Below, in pieces: positions 22,961 to 29,516 of a stretch of 58,691 bases of DNA (position 1 is the first letter of the stretch; each line of letters opens with the position of its first letter). The stretch spans positions 1-58,691 of the forward strand of contig JBHOGO010000019.1 of NCBI GenBank assembly GCA_043421945.1. Reading direction: 5' to 3'. This stretch comes from Thaumasiovibrio sp043421945 (lineage in GTDB: Bacteria > Pseudomonadota > Gammaproteobacteria > Enterobacterales > Vibrionaceae). A program made the translations under genes and the position numbers. Under the pieces are notes generated by a model that worked only from the letters and a program-made list of their open reading frames with translations, was not told the DNA's origin and did no database searches.

Positions 22961-23218
22961 TTATCTCTCCCAGGTGATGAGGCAGCCTGCAACTCTGTTG
23001 ACGATGAGTTGGGTGGTTTTGCCTGCTTGGGTGATGGTGATGGCGCTGCCTTGCCAGATGCCTATGGGGCGTTCGATTTCGATGATGGGGCGGGTAACGC
23101 CGAGTCGTGTGGCGCGGATGTGGAGGCCGTGCTTTTGTAGGTAGCTGACGGCGTTGTTGAGCCTCGCTTGGTTGGCGTGTTTGGTGTTTCGCTGGCGTGT
23201 GGGTTGTCCTTGTGCCAT
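22961..23218 (-). CDS. small early phage protein
   Basis: An 85-aa basic protein from the ATG at 23218, which overlaps the upstream stop (TAATG). It starts MAQGQPTRQRNTKHANQARL and continues to YLQKHGLHIRATRLG and IEIERPIGIWQGSAITIT. A longer in-frame reading upstream is the shadow of the neighbouring gene. The RPIIEIERP... core resembles small conserved proteins of Mu-like early regions; the function is unknown. Confidence 0.6.
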   Translation of the reverse strand: MAQGQPTRQRNTKHANQARLNNAVSYLQKHGLHIRATRLGVTRPIIEIERPIGIWQGSAITITQAGKTTQLIVNRVAGCLITWER

Positions 23219-23736
23219 TAGTTCCTCCTTGCGTATTTGCTTGACCACAACAGTTGGTTGTAGCGGGTGGCGAGTCTGGATAGCTCTTTTTCGTACAGTT
23301 CGATGAGGCGGTTTGGGCTCTCTGCTCCGCTCCGTTTGATGAAGGCGAGCTGGTTTTCTAGGTTGTACATCTCTTCTTCGCTGCTTTGACGTACGTCGAT
23401 GCGTTGCGCTTTGGCGGTGGCGTCGAGGGCGGAATGTGGGCAACCTGATCGGCAGGCTCGGTACATTTTCACTCGTTCGCGGTTGGCGGAGGAGAAGGGT
23501 TTGGCTTGGTGGTCGGCACATTCGTCGACGCCTATTTCTCCTCTGGCTGGGCAGTAGATGGTCTTTTTGAGTAGCCGTCCTTCTACTCTGGCTTGTAGGG
23601 TGTCGGTACTGCCTGGGTATTTGCCGCGTATGACTTGACTGAGCATGGCTGGGCTGACGCCGAGATCGCGTGCTAGTTGGTTTTGTGATACGCGTTTTGT
23701 TTCTATTTCCGCTTTGAGTGCTTCTAACCATTTCAT
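23218..23736 (-). CDS. HTH and cysteine-cluster early regulator
   Basis: A 172-aa protein. Residues 5-45 are an Xre/lambda-repressor-like HTH (VSQNQLARDLGVSPAMLSQVIRGKYPGS). The middle has cysteines at IYCPARGEIGVDEC and YRACRSGCPHSALD, a possible metal site. The C-terminal third is a helix (SPNRLIELYEKELSRLATRY). This domain order is seen in regulators of Mu-like early operons. It overlaps both neighbours by 1-4 bases. Confidence 0.7.
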   Translation of the reverse strand: MKWLEALKAEIETKRVSQNQLARDLGVSPAMLSQVIRGKYPGSTDTLQARVEGRLLKKTIYCPARGEIGVDECADHQAKPFSSANRERVKMYRACRSGCPHSALDATAKAQRIDVRQSSEEEMYNLENQLAFIKRSGAESPNRLIELYEKELSRLATRYNQLLWSSKYARRN

Positions 23737-24251
23737 GATTTCTCCTCAGTGAAGGGGTATTTGATCTGGCTATTTTGGCAATAGACATGATCCCCTTTCA
23801 CAATGGGATGCTGCGGCCCTAGGTCGATATTGAGGCGGTATACCACGCCGTCTGGCGTACTTTGTTGGCGCACTAGCTTGGCTTTGACGAGTGCGCGTAG
23901 GTAGCTCTGTGTGGTGTGTTTTCCTGCCATCGCGGTGATTTGGAGATCGATGATGTTGAAGCGTTTCATGATCCGCATGCTTGACCATAGCCGTTGGCGT
24001 ACGGGGGCTTTTTTTCTGTGCCATGGGCCGTATCCGGGTATGGGGCGTTTTGATATCACGCGATAAACATCATGGGTGTACTCCTCTAGCCTTCCTGTTG
24101 CTTCTATTCGTTTCTCTTTTTCGAGCCGCTTGATGTAGTGTTTGGCGGAGGTCAGCGTCATCCCTGTTGCTGCCCCCAGTTTTTGGGCGGTGAATGTTTT
24201 CTTGTGATGGAGACGACAGATATACGTCCATGCCAGCTGTCTGTTATTCAT
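23733..24251 (-). CDS. early winged-helix protein
   Basis: A 172-aa protein with two winged-helix-like segments, residues 15-60 (KTFTAQKLGAATGMTLTSAKHYIKRLEKE) and 95-140 (FNIIDLQITAMAGKHTTQSYLRALVKAKLV). It lies directly after the MuB-like gene (8-base gap). Dual winged-helix proteins here are typical of B3/D3112-type phages and probably bind phage DNA during replication or regulation. No specific family is assigned. Confidence 0.65.
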   Translation of the reverse strand: MNNRQLAWTYICRLHHKKTFTAQKLGAATGMTLTSAKHYIKRLEKEKRIEATGRLEEYTHDVYRVISKRPIPGYGPWHRKKAPVRQRLWSSMRIMKRFNIIDLQITAMAGKHTTQSYLRALVKAKLVRQQSTPDGVVYRLNIDLGPQHPIVKGDHVYCQNSQIKYPFTEEKS

Positions 24252-24259
24252 GTTGTCTC

Positions 24260-24976
24260 CTAGACTTTCATTCCTTTGACGCCGTGGAAGGGTTGGTCTC
24301 CCCAGTCTTTGCTGGTGATCCAGTCGAGTTCGTTGGCGATGGCGAGGGCTTCGATTTTGCTGAGGCCGATGGTGATGCGGCGCATTTCGCCGTTGGTGGC
24401 GCGGCGGAGGTCGTCGAGGAGTGCTTCTTCTATTCGGATGCCGTCTTCGATGAGGTAGTCGGCCATGATGTTGACGTCTTCGAGGTCGGCGGGTTTGAAT
24501 TCAATCCATTGTGAGATGCGGTTGTAAAATTGTTTGTGGTTGCTGACGTTGCGTACGATTTGGTCCATGCCTGCGATGATGACGGAGGTTTCGGTGCCGT
24601 CGTAGAGGTCGCGTATGGTGTCTAACATGCGGCTGTCGCGCATGAGGTAATCGCCTTCGTCGATGAAGAGGGGGCGTTCGTACATGCTCATTTGTTCGAT
24701 GATGTAGTCGACGTTTTTGCTGATTTGGTGTTTGGGGGTGGCGCCAAGCTCTTCGACGATTCGGCCGATGAGGCTTGAGGTGGTGTCGTGGGCTCGGGTG
24801 CTGACGTAGATGCCGTTGACTTGGTTGTATTGCAGGGTGAGTGCGGTGGTTTTGCCTTGCCCTGATGGGCCGTGGAGGCAACATATTCCTGGGACGCCGT
24901 AGCTGCGGTTAAACAGGCTGCTAAAGGCGACTTGGGTTGAGGTGATGTTTTTCACTGGCGCGACGACGGCTTTCAT
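24260..24976 (-). CDS. MuB-like target-DNA activator ATPase
   Basis: A 238-aa AAA+ ATPase: Walker A GPSGQGKTT (36-44), Walker B PLFIDEGDYL (about 101-110) and sensor-type SVIIAGMDQIVRN. It is shorter than Mu B (312 aa) because it lacks the N-terminal HTH region, like the MuB proteins of B3-type phages. It binds target DNA and delivers it to the transposase, and marks phage DNA for target immunity. The AAGGAG site precedes the ATG. It is encoded 53 bases after the transposase. Confidence 0.87.
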   Translation of the reverse strand: MKAVVAPVKNITSTQVAFSSLFNRSYGVPGICCLHGPSGQGKTTALTLQYNQVNGIYVSTRAHDTTSSLIGRIVEELGATPKHQISKNVDYIIEQMSMYERPLFIDEGDYLMRDSRMLDTIRDLYDGTETSVIIAGMDQIVRNVSNHKQFYNRISQWIEFKPADLEDVNIMADYLIEDGIRIEEALLDDLRRATNGEMRRITIGLSKIEALAIANELDWITSKDWGDQPFHGVKGMKV

Positions 24977-25029
24977 TGGTATTCTCCTTGTTGAGTAAGT
25001 TACTTTTTGTGTGGCTTCTCTGTGGCACG

Positions 25030-27231
25030 CTATGCTTGGCGGCGGCGTGCCATAATTTCTTCGATGTTTCTTTTCCCTACGCTGTTTTCCTGTTTGTATT
25101 TGGTGATGAACGCTTGCTCTTTGTCGGTGAGTTCGCGGGTGAGGTATTGCTCGGCGAGGTATCTCGCTTTGTCGTGAATACTGCGATGCAGGTGGTTTTT
25201 CTGCTCGCTGAGTTGCTCTTCTTTTGCTTCTAGTGTCTTGCGCATCGCTTCTATCTGTTTGAGCTCTGCTTCGCTGTATGCGGGGGTTTCTTCTGTTTGC
25301 TGCGATTCTGCTAGGCCGTGCAGGGCGGCGTTGTTATGGGGTGTGGCGGCTTTGGGTAAGGCGCTGAGGTTGTTCGCGGCTTTTTTGGCGGCGAGTGTGT
25401 CGGCGTAGTGGGTGTCGATGCCATATTCTTGTTGAAGCTGTTTGGTATGACGACGTATTTGGTTGAGTGCTTGGCGCTGTATTTTGCGCTGCTCTCTGAA
25501 TTCGTTGGGGTCGATTTCTCGGCCAACTAGGTCGATGTTGACGGCGTCAATGTATTGGCTCCATCCGTCGATGGGGTAGAGGGTGGCGCGGCCAACGTCT
25601 TTGGGATCAAGGAAGACTCGGACGCGTTTTCTGTCCCATTGGTGGTCTTGTAGCTCTGGGGCGGTGTATTGGATGTTGCCGCTTGAGATGCTGCCTCGGA
25701 TGACGGTGGCGTCGCCGATGTAGTTGAGCAGTGAGTCGAGGCAGTGGTGGTTTTCGATGATCCGTGGGCGGTATTGGGTGTCGATGTAGGCTTGCGCTGG
25801 GCTGATGCCGTCTAATCCGCTGTGCGGGGATAGGTGGTAGTGGTGTTCGACCCAGTCTTGGATGATGTCGTCGAGCTGGCTGGGTGTGAGGGCTAGTTCG
25901 AGTGCTTGTTGGTCGGCTTTCTTTTTGCCTTGTCCGATGCGTTGGGCAAAGTCGCGGGCGGCTTCTATTTGTTGTCTTTCGGCGACGTTGTGGCCGATGT
26001 AACCTGGTAGTAGTTCACAGAGGGTGGTGCTGAGGGTGCGGAAGAAGCGTTCGATGTAGGGTTTTTCCCATCCTGAGTAGGGGTTGGCGATGGCTTGGTT
26101 GATTTCTAGCATGTCGAGGATGGTGGTGACGCGATCGGAGACGTAGTCACTGCCGTTGTCGGTTTTTACTTGTCCGTTTGGGTTTGGCATCCCCCACTCT
26201 ATGAGGCATTTTCTGAGCAGTAGGCAGACGCCTTCGCTGTTGGAGGTGGGGCTGAGTAGGACTTTGACGCGGCGGGTTTTGACGTCGATGGCGGCGATGA
26301 GGCTGTAACGTCGTTGTTTTCCGTTGACGTTGAGCATGACGTCGGTGGGTGTGGAGTCGAATTCCCAGCAGTCGTTGGGCTGTGTTACCCATTGGTACAT
26401 TTTGCTGTATAGGGGGCGATGCTTGCTGTTGTAGGCATCGGGGTTGGTGAGGTAGGCGAAGGCGGCGCCGTTGTTTTTATGCCATTGGGTAAGCCATCGC
26501 GCGACTGATGAGGTGGATGGGAGGTCCCAATGCGGGTAGTTTGCTGATTTGTCTTGGATGATGGTGGCGACTCGCTTGGGATTTTTGGCGAGTTGGGGCT
26601 TGCCTGTGATGAGGGCGACGACGAAGTTTTTGAGGTCTGGCTGGGCGTCTATTTTGCTTTCTTTGATGTTGTTTTTGTATTCGCCTGCGAGTCGGACGAG
26701 TCCTTCTGTGTCTAGCCATTGTTGCCAGCGTCTTAGGGTGCTAATGCTGACTTTTTCAACGAGGCGGTAGATGCTGTCGTCGAGTTTGTGTGTTTTGCGG
26801 GCGTAGGCTTTGACGAATTCTTGTTCGCCTGCGGTGAGGGCTTTGTTTTCGGCATAGGGTTTTAGGTATTGTCGTCTGATGGCGAGGACTTGTGATCGTG
26901 CCATGGCGAGCTGTTGTTTCTCTATGCTCAAACTTTGGTACGCAATCATGGCTTCTGTTTTGTGCTTTAGGGTATGCGGCTGTGGCACAATGACTGCTTT
27001 TGCGTTCTTTTGGGCTAGTTCGATTTCGCCATCTTTCTCTATTATTTTCTTTAATAGTTGATGCTTTGTTTCTTCTGGCAATGACTGTATGTGGTATTCC
27101 ATCCCTTTGCCTTTTTGCTTTTGTCTTGCTTTCCATTGCTCGCGATTGGCTCGTCTACGAATTGAGAATGCGGCTGTTGGCATGCCTGCTATTCCGACAA
27201 GTTCTTGTGCGCTAAACCATTGTTCACTCAT
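25030..27231 (-). CDS. MuA-like DDE transposase
   Basis: A 733-aa transposase. An N-terminal winged helix (MSEQWFSAQELVGIAGMP) and HTH regions precede the RNase H-like core. The catalytic triad is probably Asp292 (WEFDSTPTD), Asp358 (VKTDNGSDY) and Glu394 (KPYIERFFRTL). The core is followed by a beta-barrel domain (DRKRVRVFLDPKDVGRATLY) and a charged coiled-coil C-terminus (EAMRKTLEAKEEQLSEQ) that would contact MuB. The length exceeds Mu A (663 aa). The protein pairs the prophage ends, cuts them and joins them to new sites. The frame is intact, so transposition functions may survive. Confidence 0.93.
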   Translation of the reverse strand: MSEQWFSAQELVGIAGMPTAAFSIRRRANREQWKARQKQKGKGMEYHIQSLPEETKHQLLKKIIEKDGEIELAQKNAKAVIVPQPHTLKHKTEAMIAYQSLSIEKQQLAMARSQVLAIRRQYLKPYAENKALTAGEQEFVKAYARKTHKLDDSIYRLVEKVSISTLRRWQQWLDTEGLVRLAGEYKNNIKESKIDAQPDLKNFVVALITGKPQLAKNPKRVATIIQDKSANYPHWDLPSTSSVARWLTQWHKNNGAAFAYLTNPDAYNSKHRPLYSKMYQWVTQPNDCWEFDSTPTDVMLNVNGKQRRYSLIAAIDVKTRRVKVLLSPTSNSEGVCLLLRKCLIEWGMPNPNGQVKTDNGSDYVSDRVTTILDMLEINQAIANPYSGWEKPYIERFFRTLSTTLCELLPGYIGHNVAERQQIEAARDFAQRIGQGKKKADQQALELALTPSQLDDIIQDWVEHHYHLSPHSGLDGISPAQAYIDTQYRPRIIENHHCLDSLLNYIGDATVIRGSISSGNIQYTAPELQDHQWDRKRVRVFLDPKDVGRATLYPIDGWSQYIDAVNIDLVGREIDPNEFREQRKIQRQALNQIRRHTKQLQQEYGIDTHYADTLAAKKAANNLSALPKAATPHNNAALHGLAESQQTEETPAYSEAELKQIEAMRKTLEAKEEQLSEQKNHLHRSIHDKARYLAEQYLTRELTDKEQAFITKYKQENSVGKRNIEEIMARRRQA

Positions 27232-27451
27232 CTGAAACCCCCATTAAGTCGGTGTTTAGGGTTTCTGATAGGCTCTGCATGATGGCTTTGGCGTGTGGGC
27301 GTTTTGCTGTTCGACCTGTTGAGGGTGCGAATATTTGTATGCAGTAAGCAACGGTTCGTGGGTGGTAGTTGTGCGACAGTGCCCAACCTCTCATTGACCA
27401 CCCTTTTTTAAGTAGAGCTTCTTGTATTTGCTGGCAATTTTGGATCTTCAT
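27224..27451 (-). CDS. Ner-like early regulator
   Basis: A 75-aa protein from the ATG at 27451 (AAGGAG 7 bases upstream; a TTG precedes it). KKGWSMRGWALSHNYHPRTVAYCIQIF is a Ner/Nlp-type HTH, followed by TGRTAKRPHAKAIMQSLSETLN. It is the first gene of the early operon and overlaps the transposase start by 8 bases. Ner normally turns down both the early and the repressor promoters. A 12-bp perfect palindrome 20 bases upstream of the gene could be its binding site. Confidence 0.8.
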   Translation of the reverse strand: MKIQNCQQIQEALLKKGWSMRGWALSHNYHPRTVAYCIQIFAPSTGRTAKRPHAKAIMQSLSETLNTDLMGVSDE

Positions 27452-27454
27452 CAA

Positions 27455-27684
27455 TATGCTCCTTGTGGTACTATAGCTATAGCAAGTTGCTAACTAACGT
27501 ACTTAAACGATATGCAAACAATTGTGCGCAATCAATAGAACAATAAGGCGCATTTATATTTATTGGAGATGATGCAAACTTTTAGGCGCAACGCGTGTAA
27601 TAAGATGTGCTTTTCTTGTGTGCGTTTTGATAGACAGATATTTTTGTGAAAAAACACCGAAAGGTTTAATAAACAGGGACTTAA
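27455..27684. promoter_or_regulatory. early/repressor control region with repeated sites
   Basis: The 230-base divergent region holds: the palindrome CTATAGCTATAG (27471-27482); direct repeats TGCAAAC-5-TGCGCAA (27513-27531) and TGCAAAC-5-GGCGCAA (27573-27591) about 60 bases apart, with a half site AAGGCGCAT between (27545-27553); and GTACTTAAACG (27499-27509), related to GGACTTAAATG at the repressor start (27677-27687) and GCACTTAAACG after the repressor stop (28459-28469). By analogy with Mu, these should be repressor and Ner operators and the two opposed promoters. Promoter hexamers are not assigned. Confidence 0.7.
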
Positions 27685-28455
27685 ATGGTAAAGCACACTA
27701 AGGATGTGAAAGACACTGTCGGTGCTTTTTATGACGATGGAATCGCACATTTTCCTATTCGCCTTGAGGAGCTGATCGGCAATGAGTCTCTGCGTAGCTT
27801 TGGACGCAATGTGGGGATCTCTGATAGCGGGCTTCGTAAATATCTCCCTCCTGGCTCTTCTCGCCCTACTTTCGATAAGCTGGTCGCTATTGCTCGTTAT
27901 AAGGGGGTGAACCTTGAGTGGCTGGCAACGGGGAAAGGCAGTAAGTCTGGTGATGTTTCACCTAATGCGTTGGATTGTCGCTGCAATATGCCAAGTGATG
28001 GCGGCGATTATGTTGATGCTAACTTCTTAGATGAGGAGTTTGTGTTGGTGCCTGGCTATCATGTGCAGGTGTCTGCTGGGAGTGGATGTACGCCTCTTCA
28101 AGATAATCCTAAGGTTCGACGTCATCTGGCATTCAGAAAGAAGTGGATTCAGCATAAGAATCTTAATCCGAAGTCGCTGTGTGTGGTCTTTGCTAAAGGC
28201 GATTCGATGGCTGATACGATTAAGGATAACGATTCTCTGCTCGTTGATCTGTCTTCCACTACGCCTGTGGATGGCCGTGTCTTTGTGGTTCGATTAGGTG
28301 ATGAGCTTTATGCTAAGCGCATTCAAGTCGGCCTACTTGGCGAACTTACGCTGATCTCCGATAACTCGTCTTATAAAGCGATTGAGATTGCGAAAGAGAA
28401 TTTGAATCAGTTGGTCATTATTGGGCGAGTTGTTCAAATTTCTACTGAAGTTTAA
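27685..28455 (+). CDS. prophage repressor (LexA/CI-like, S24 family)
   Basis: A 256-aa repressor. The N-terminal HTH (RSFGRNVGISDSGLRKYLPPGSSRPTFDKL, about residues 37-66) is followed by a linker and an S24 peptidase domain: a probable Ala131-Gly132 cleavage site (VSAGSG), Ser174 (KGDSMADTI) and Lys211 (ELYAKRI). RecA-stimulated self-cleavage would couple induction to DNA damage, unlike the Mu c repressor but as in D3112-like phages. The GGGAC ribosome-binding site overlaps a copy of the ACTTAAA motif, suggesting autoregulation. The gene is intact. Confidence 0.9.
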   Translation: MVKHTKDVKDTVGAFYDDGIAHFPIRLEELIGNESLRSFGRNVGISDSGLRKYLPPGSSRPTFDKLVAIARYKGVNLEWLATGKGSKSGDVSPNALDCRCNMPSDGGDYVDANFLDEEFVLVPGYHVQVSAGSGCTPLQDNPKVRRHLAFRKKWIQHKNLNPKSLCVVFAKGDSMADTIKDNDSLLVDLSSTTPVDGRVFVVRLGDELYAKRIQVGLLGELTLISDNSSYKAIEIAKENLNQLVIIGRVVQISTEV

Positions 28456-28544
28456 CAGGCACTTAAACGCTGAACGGGTAGTCTGAGAAATAGTGCTTTG
28501 TGCTTTTCTGCAATCTATCCGATTTCTCAGTCTTTCCGATGTCC
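28456..28544. other. probable phage left-end (attL) region
   Basis: Between the repressor stop and host-like sequence lie GCACTTAAACG (28459-28469) and a 9-bp inverted pair CTGAGAAAT (28483-28491) and ATTTCTCAG (28522-28530). These are candidates for transposase end-binding sites. Read on the minus strand, a terminal TGGACATCGG begins at 28544, consistent with the TG/CA ends of Mu-like elements. The exact boundary cannot be fixed without the other end or an empty site. Confidence 0.45.
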
Positions 28545-28926
28545 AGCGGCATTGTATGGTGGATCTTTCAGATCTACCGAACTCTGGGGTGATCACCCTA
28601 CTATCTCCGAAAGCCACGTGAGCACTGACTTCTCCCGCGAATTCCCGTGCGATCCCACCTACTCCCATATTATTCATTCTTAATGGCACACTACACCTGT
28701 CCCATCGTATGAGTTGGCCACCGCACATGCCAACATCTTCGACAATAATACCAACTAGGTAATCATCGTGCTCTTCCAACGGTACAGAGGACATTTGCGC
28801 CATCGCTATTGAGGGGAGAAATGCAGTCATTACTAAAACGTAATGATAAAACAGTACAGTCTTTGAAATTAGGGCAAGACGGACGCTGGTAGCAAATTTA
28901 GTTAAGAGCCCCCCAACAGCGATCAT
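28545..28926 (-). pseudogene. host exported-protein gene truncated by the prophage
   Basis: A minus-strand open frame reads SKTVLFYHYVLVMTAFLPSIAMAQ (signal-peptide-like, given here in part), then HDDYLVGIIVEDVGMCGGQL, RWDRCSVPLRMNNMGVG and REFAGEVSAHVAFGDSR. It then runs into phage end sequence near 28544 and on into the repressor antisense strand. The start is unclear (28926 or 28830; no clear ribosome-binding site). The segment looks protein-like and exported, and I do not recognise the family. Its missing 3' part would lie beyond the other prophage end. Confidence 0.45.
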
Positions 28927-28939
28927 GTTGATAACGATG

Positions 28940-28963
28940 CCTGATGGCCTAGCCGCCATCAGG
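28940..28963. terminator. hairpin downstream of NTF2-like gene
   Basis: CCTGATGGC ctagcc GCCATCAGG, a perfect 9-bp stem 20 bases past the stop of the minus-strand NTF2-like gene. The T-rich side (TTTATCATAAT) is on the plus-strand side, so its terminator strength on the minus strand is uncertain. Confidence 0.55.
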
Positions 28964-28983
28964 TTTATCATAATAAAAGTGTT

Positions 28984-29367
28984 CTAAAACATACCGTTTT
29001 CATGCGCTTGGCTCTTCGGAACATCTTGAATCGCATCCCAGTGTTCGACAATCTTTCCTACGCTGTTAAACCTGAAGAAGTCCATCGTGACGTACTCCTC
29101 TTCATCTGGCCACATTTGTCGAGTGTGTAATGCGACAAGATCACCCTCGGCTATTACGCGTAAAAATTCAATCGTCTTATCTGGGTAATCTCGATGCATA
29201 GCATTGAAGTAATCAATGAAGCCTTGCTTGCCATCTTTAACCAAAGGGTTGTGCTGAATATAGTGCTCACCCACATAGTGGGATACGGCTTGTTGGGGAT
29301 CTCCCCTATAAGCCGTTCGATAAAATTCAACAGCATTCTGCTTATTTTGCTCTAACTGATCTTCCAT
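28984..29367 (-). CDS. SnoaL-like (NTF2 fold) protein
   Basis: A 127-aa protein: NAVEFYRTAYRGDPQQAVSHYVG, YIQHNPLVKDGKQGFIDYF, IEFLRVIAEGDLVALHTRQMWP and VTMDFFRFNSVGKIVEHWDAIQ. This is the pattern of SnoaL-like polyketide-cyclase-related proteins of predicted small-molecule-binding or stress role. The typical YIQHNP and EHWD landmarks are present. It is monocistronic on the minus strand and is the first clearly intact host gene next to the prophage. Confidence 0.82.
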   Translation of the reverse strand: MEDQLEQNKQNAVEFYRTAYRGDPQQAVSHYVGEHYIQHNPLVKDGKQGFIDYFNAMHRDYPDKTIEFLRVIAEGDLVALHTRQMWPDEEEYVTMDFFRFNSVGKIVEHWDAIQDVPKSQAHENGMF

Positions 29368-29458
29368 ATTTTAACCTCGCATAAGCCTATTTAGCGGGAG
29401 GGATTCACAACCTTTCGCCACAAAAACGCCTGACAAACAGTATAGTGGCTAGATCAAT

Positions 29459-29484
29459 AAAAAAGGGCGCCCATAGGCACCCTT
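29459..29484 (-). terminator. intrinsic terminator of the zinc-protease gene
   Basis: On the minus strand AAGGGTGCC tatg GGCGCCCTT (one G-U type mismatch) is followed by TTTTTTATT. It lies 33 bases after the stop at 29517. Confidence 0.82.
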
Positions 29485-29516
29485 AATAGTGGAAAACACA
29501 CTGGAATCGTAATGAG

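Larger units (their letters stand above)
1..28544 (-). mobile_element. Mu-like transposable prophage (left-end portion, reversed)
   Basis: The gene order matches transposable phages read from right to left: divergent repressor, Ner-like regulator, MuA-like transposase, MuB-like ATPase, GemA, Mor, lysis, gp25-29-like head genes, G, I, T, gp35/36-like and tail genes. The tail block lacks a sheath gene and has a tail-tube/chaperone/tape-measure layout, as in siphovirus-type transposable phages (B3, D3112). The window starts inside the tail block, so the far end is not seen. The boundary near 28544 is a guess from gene content and a TG/CA end. Three essential-looking genes are broken or absent (T, gemA, the Mu F homologue), so the element may be defective. 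Confidence 0.93.

Noticed and set aside
22961..23788. Long 275-codon minus-strand frame
   Set aside because: Its upstream two thirds are a basic, arginine-rich shadow of the HTH gene at 23218-23736. Only the last 85 codons from 23218 have a proper start and gene-like sequence.
27545..27591. Possible CRISPR-like repeats in the phage control region
   Set aside because: Only two or three imperfect short repeats with unequal spacing occur; operator sites explain them better.
28333..28455. Extension of the truncated host frame into the repressor gene
   Set aside because: It is antisense to the intact repressor and probably only chance readthrough past the phage end.
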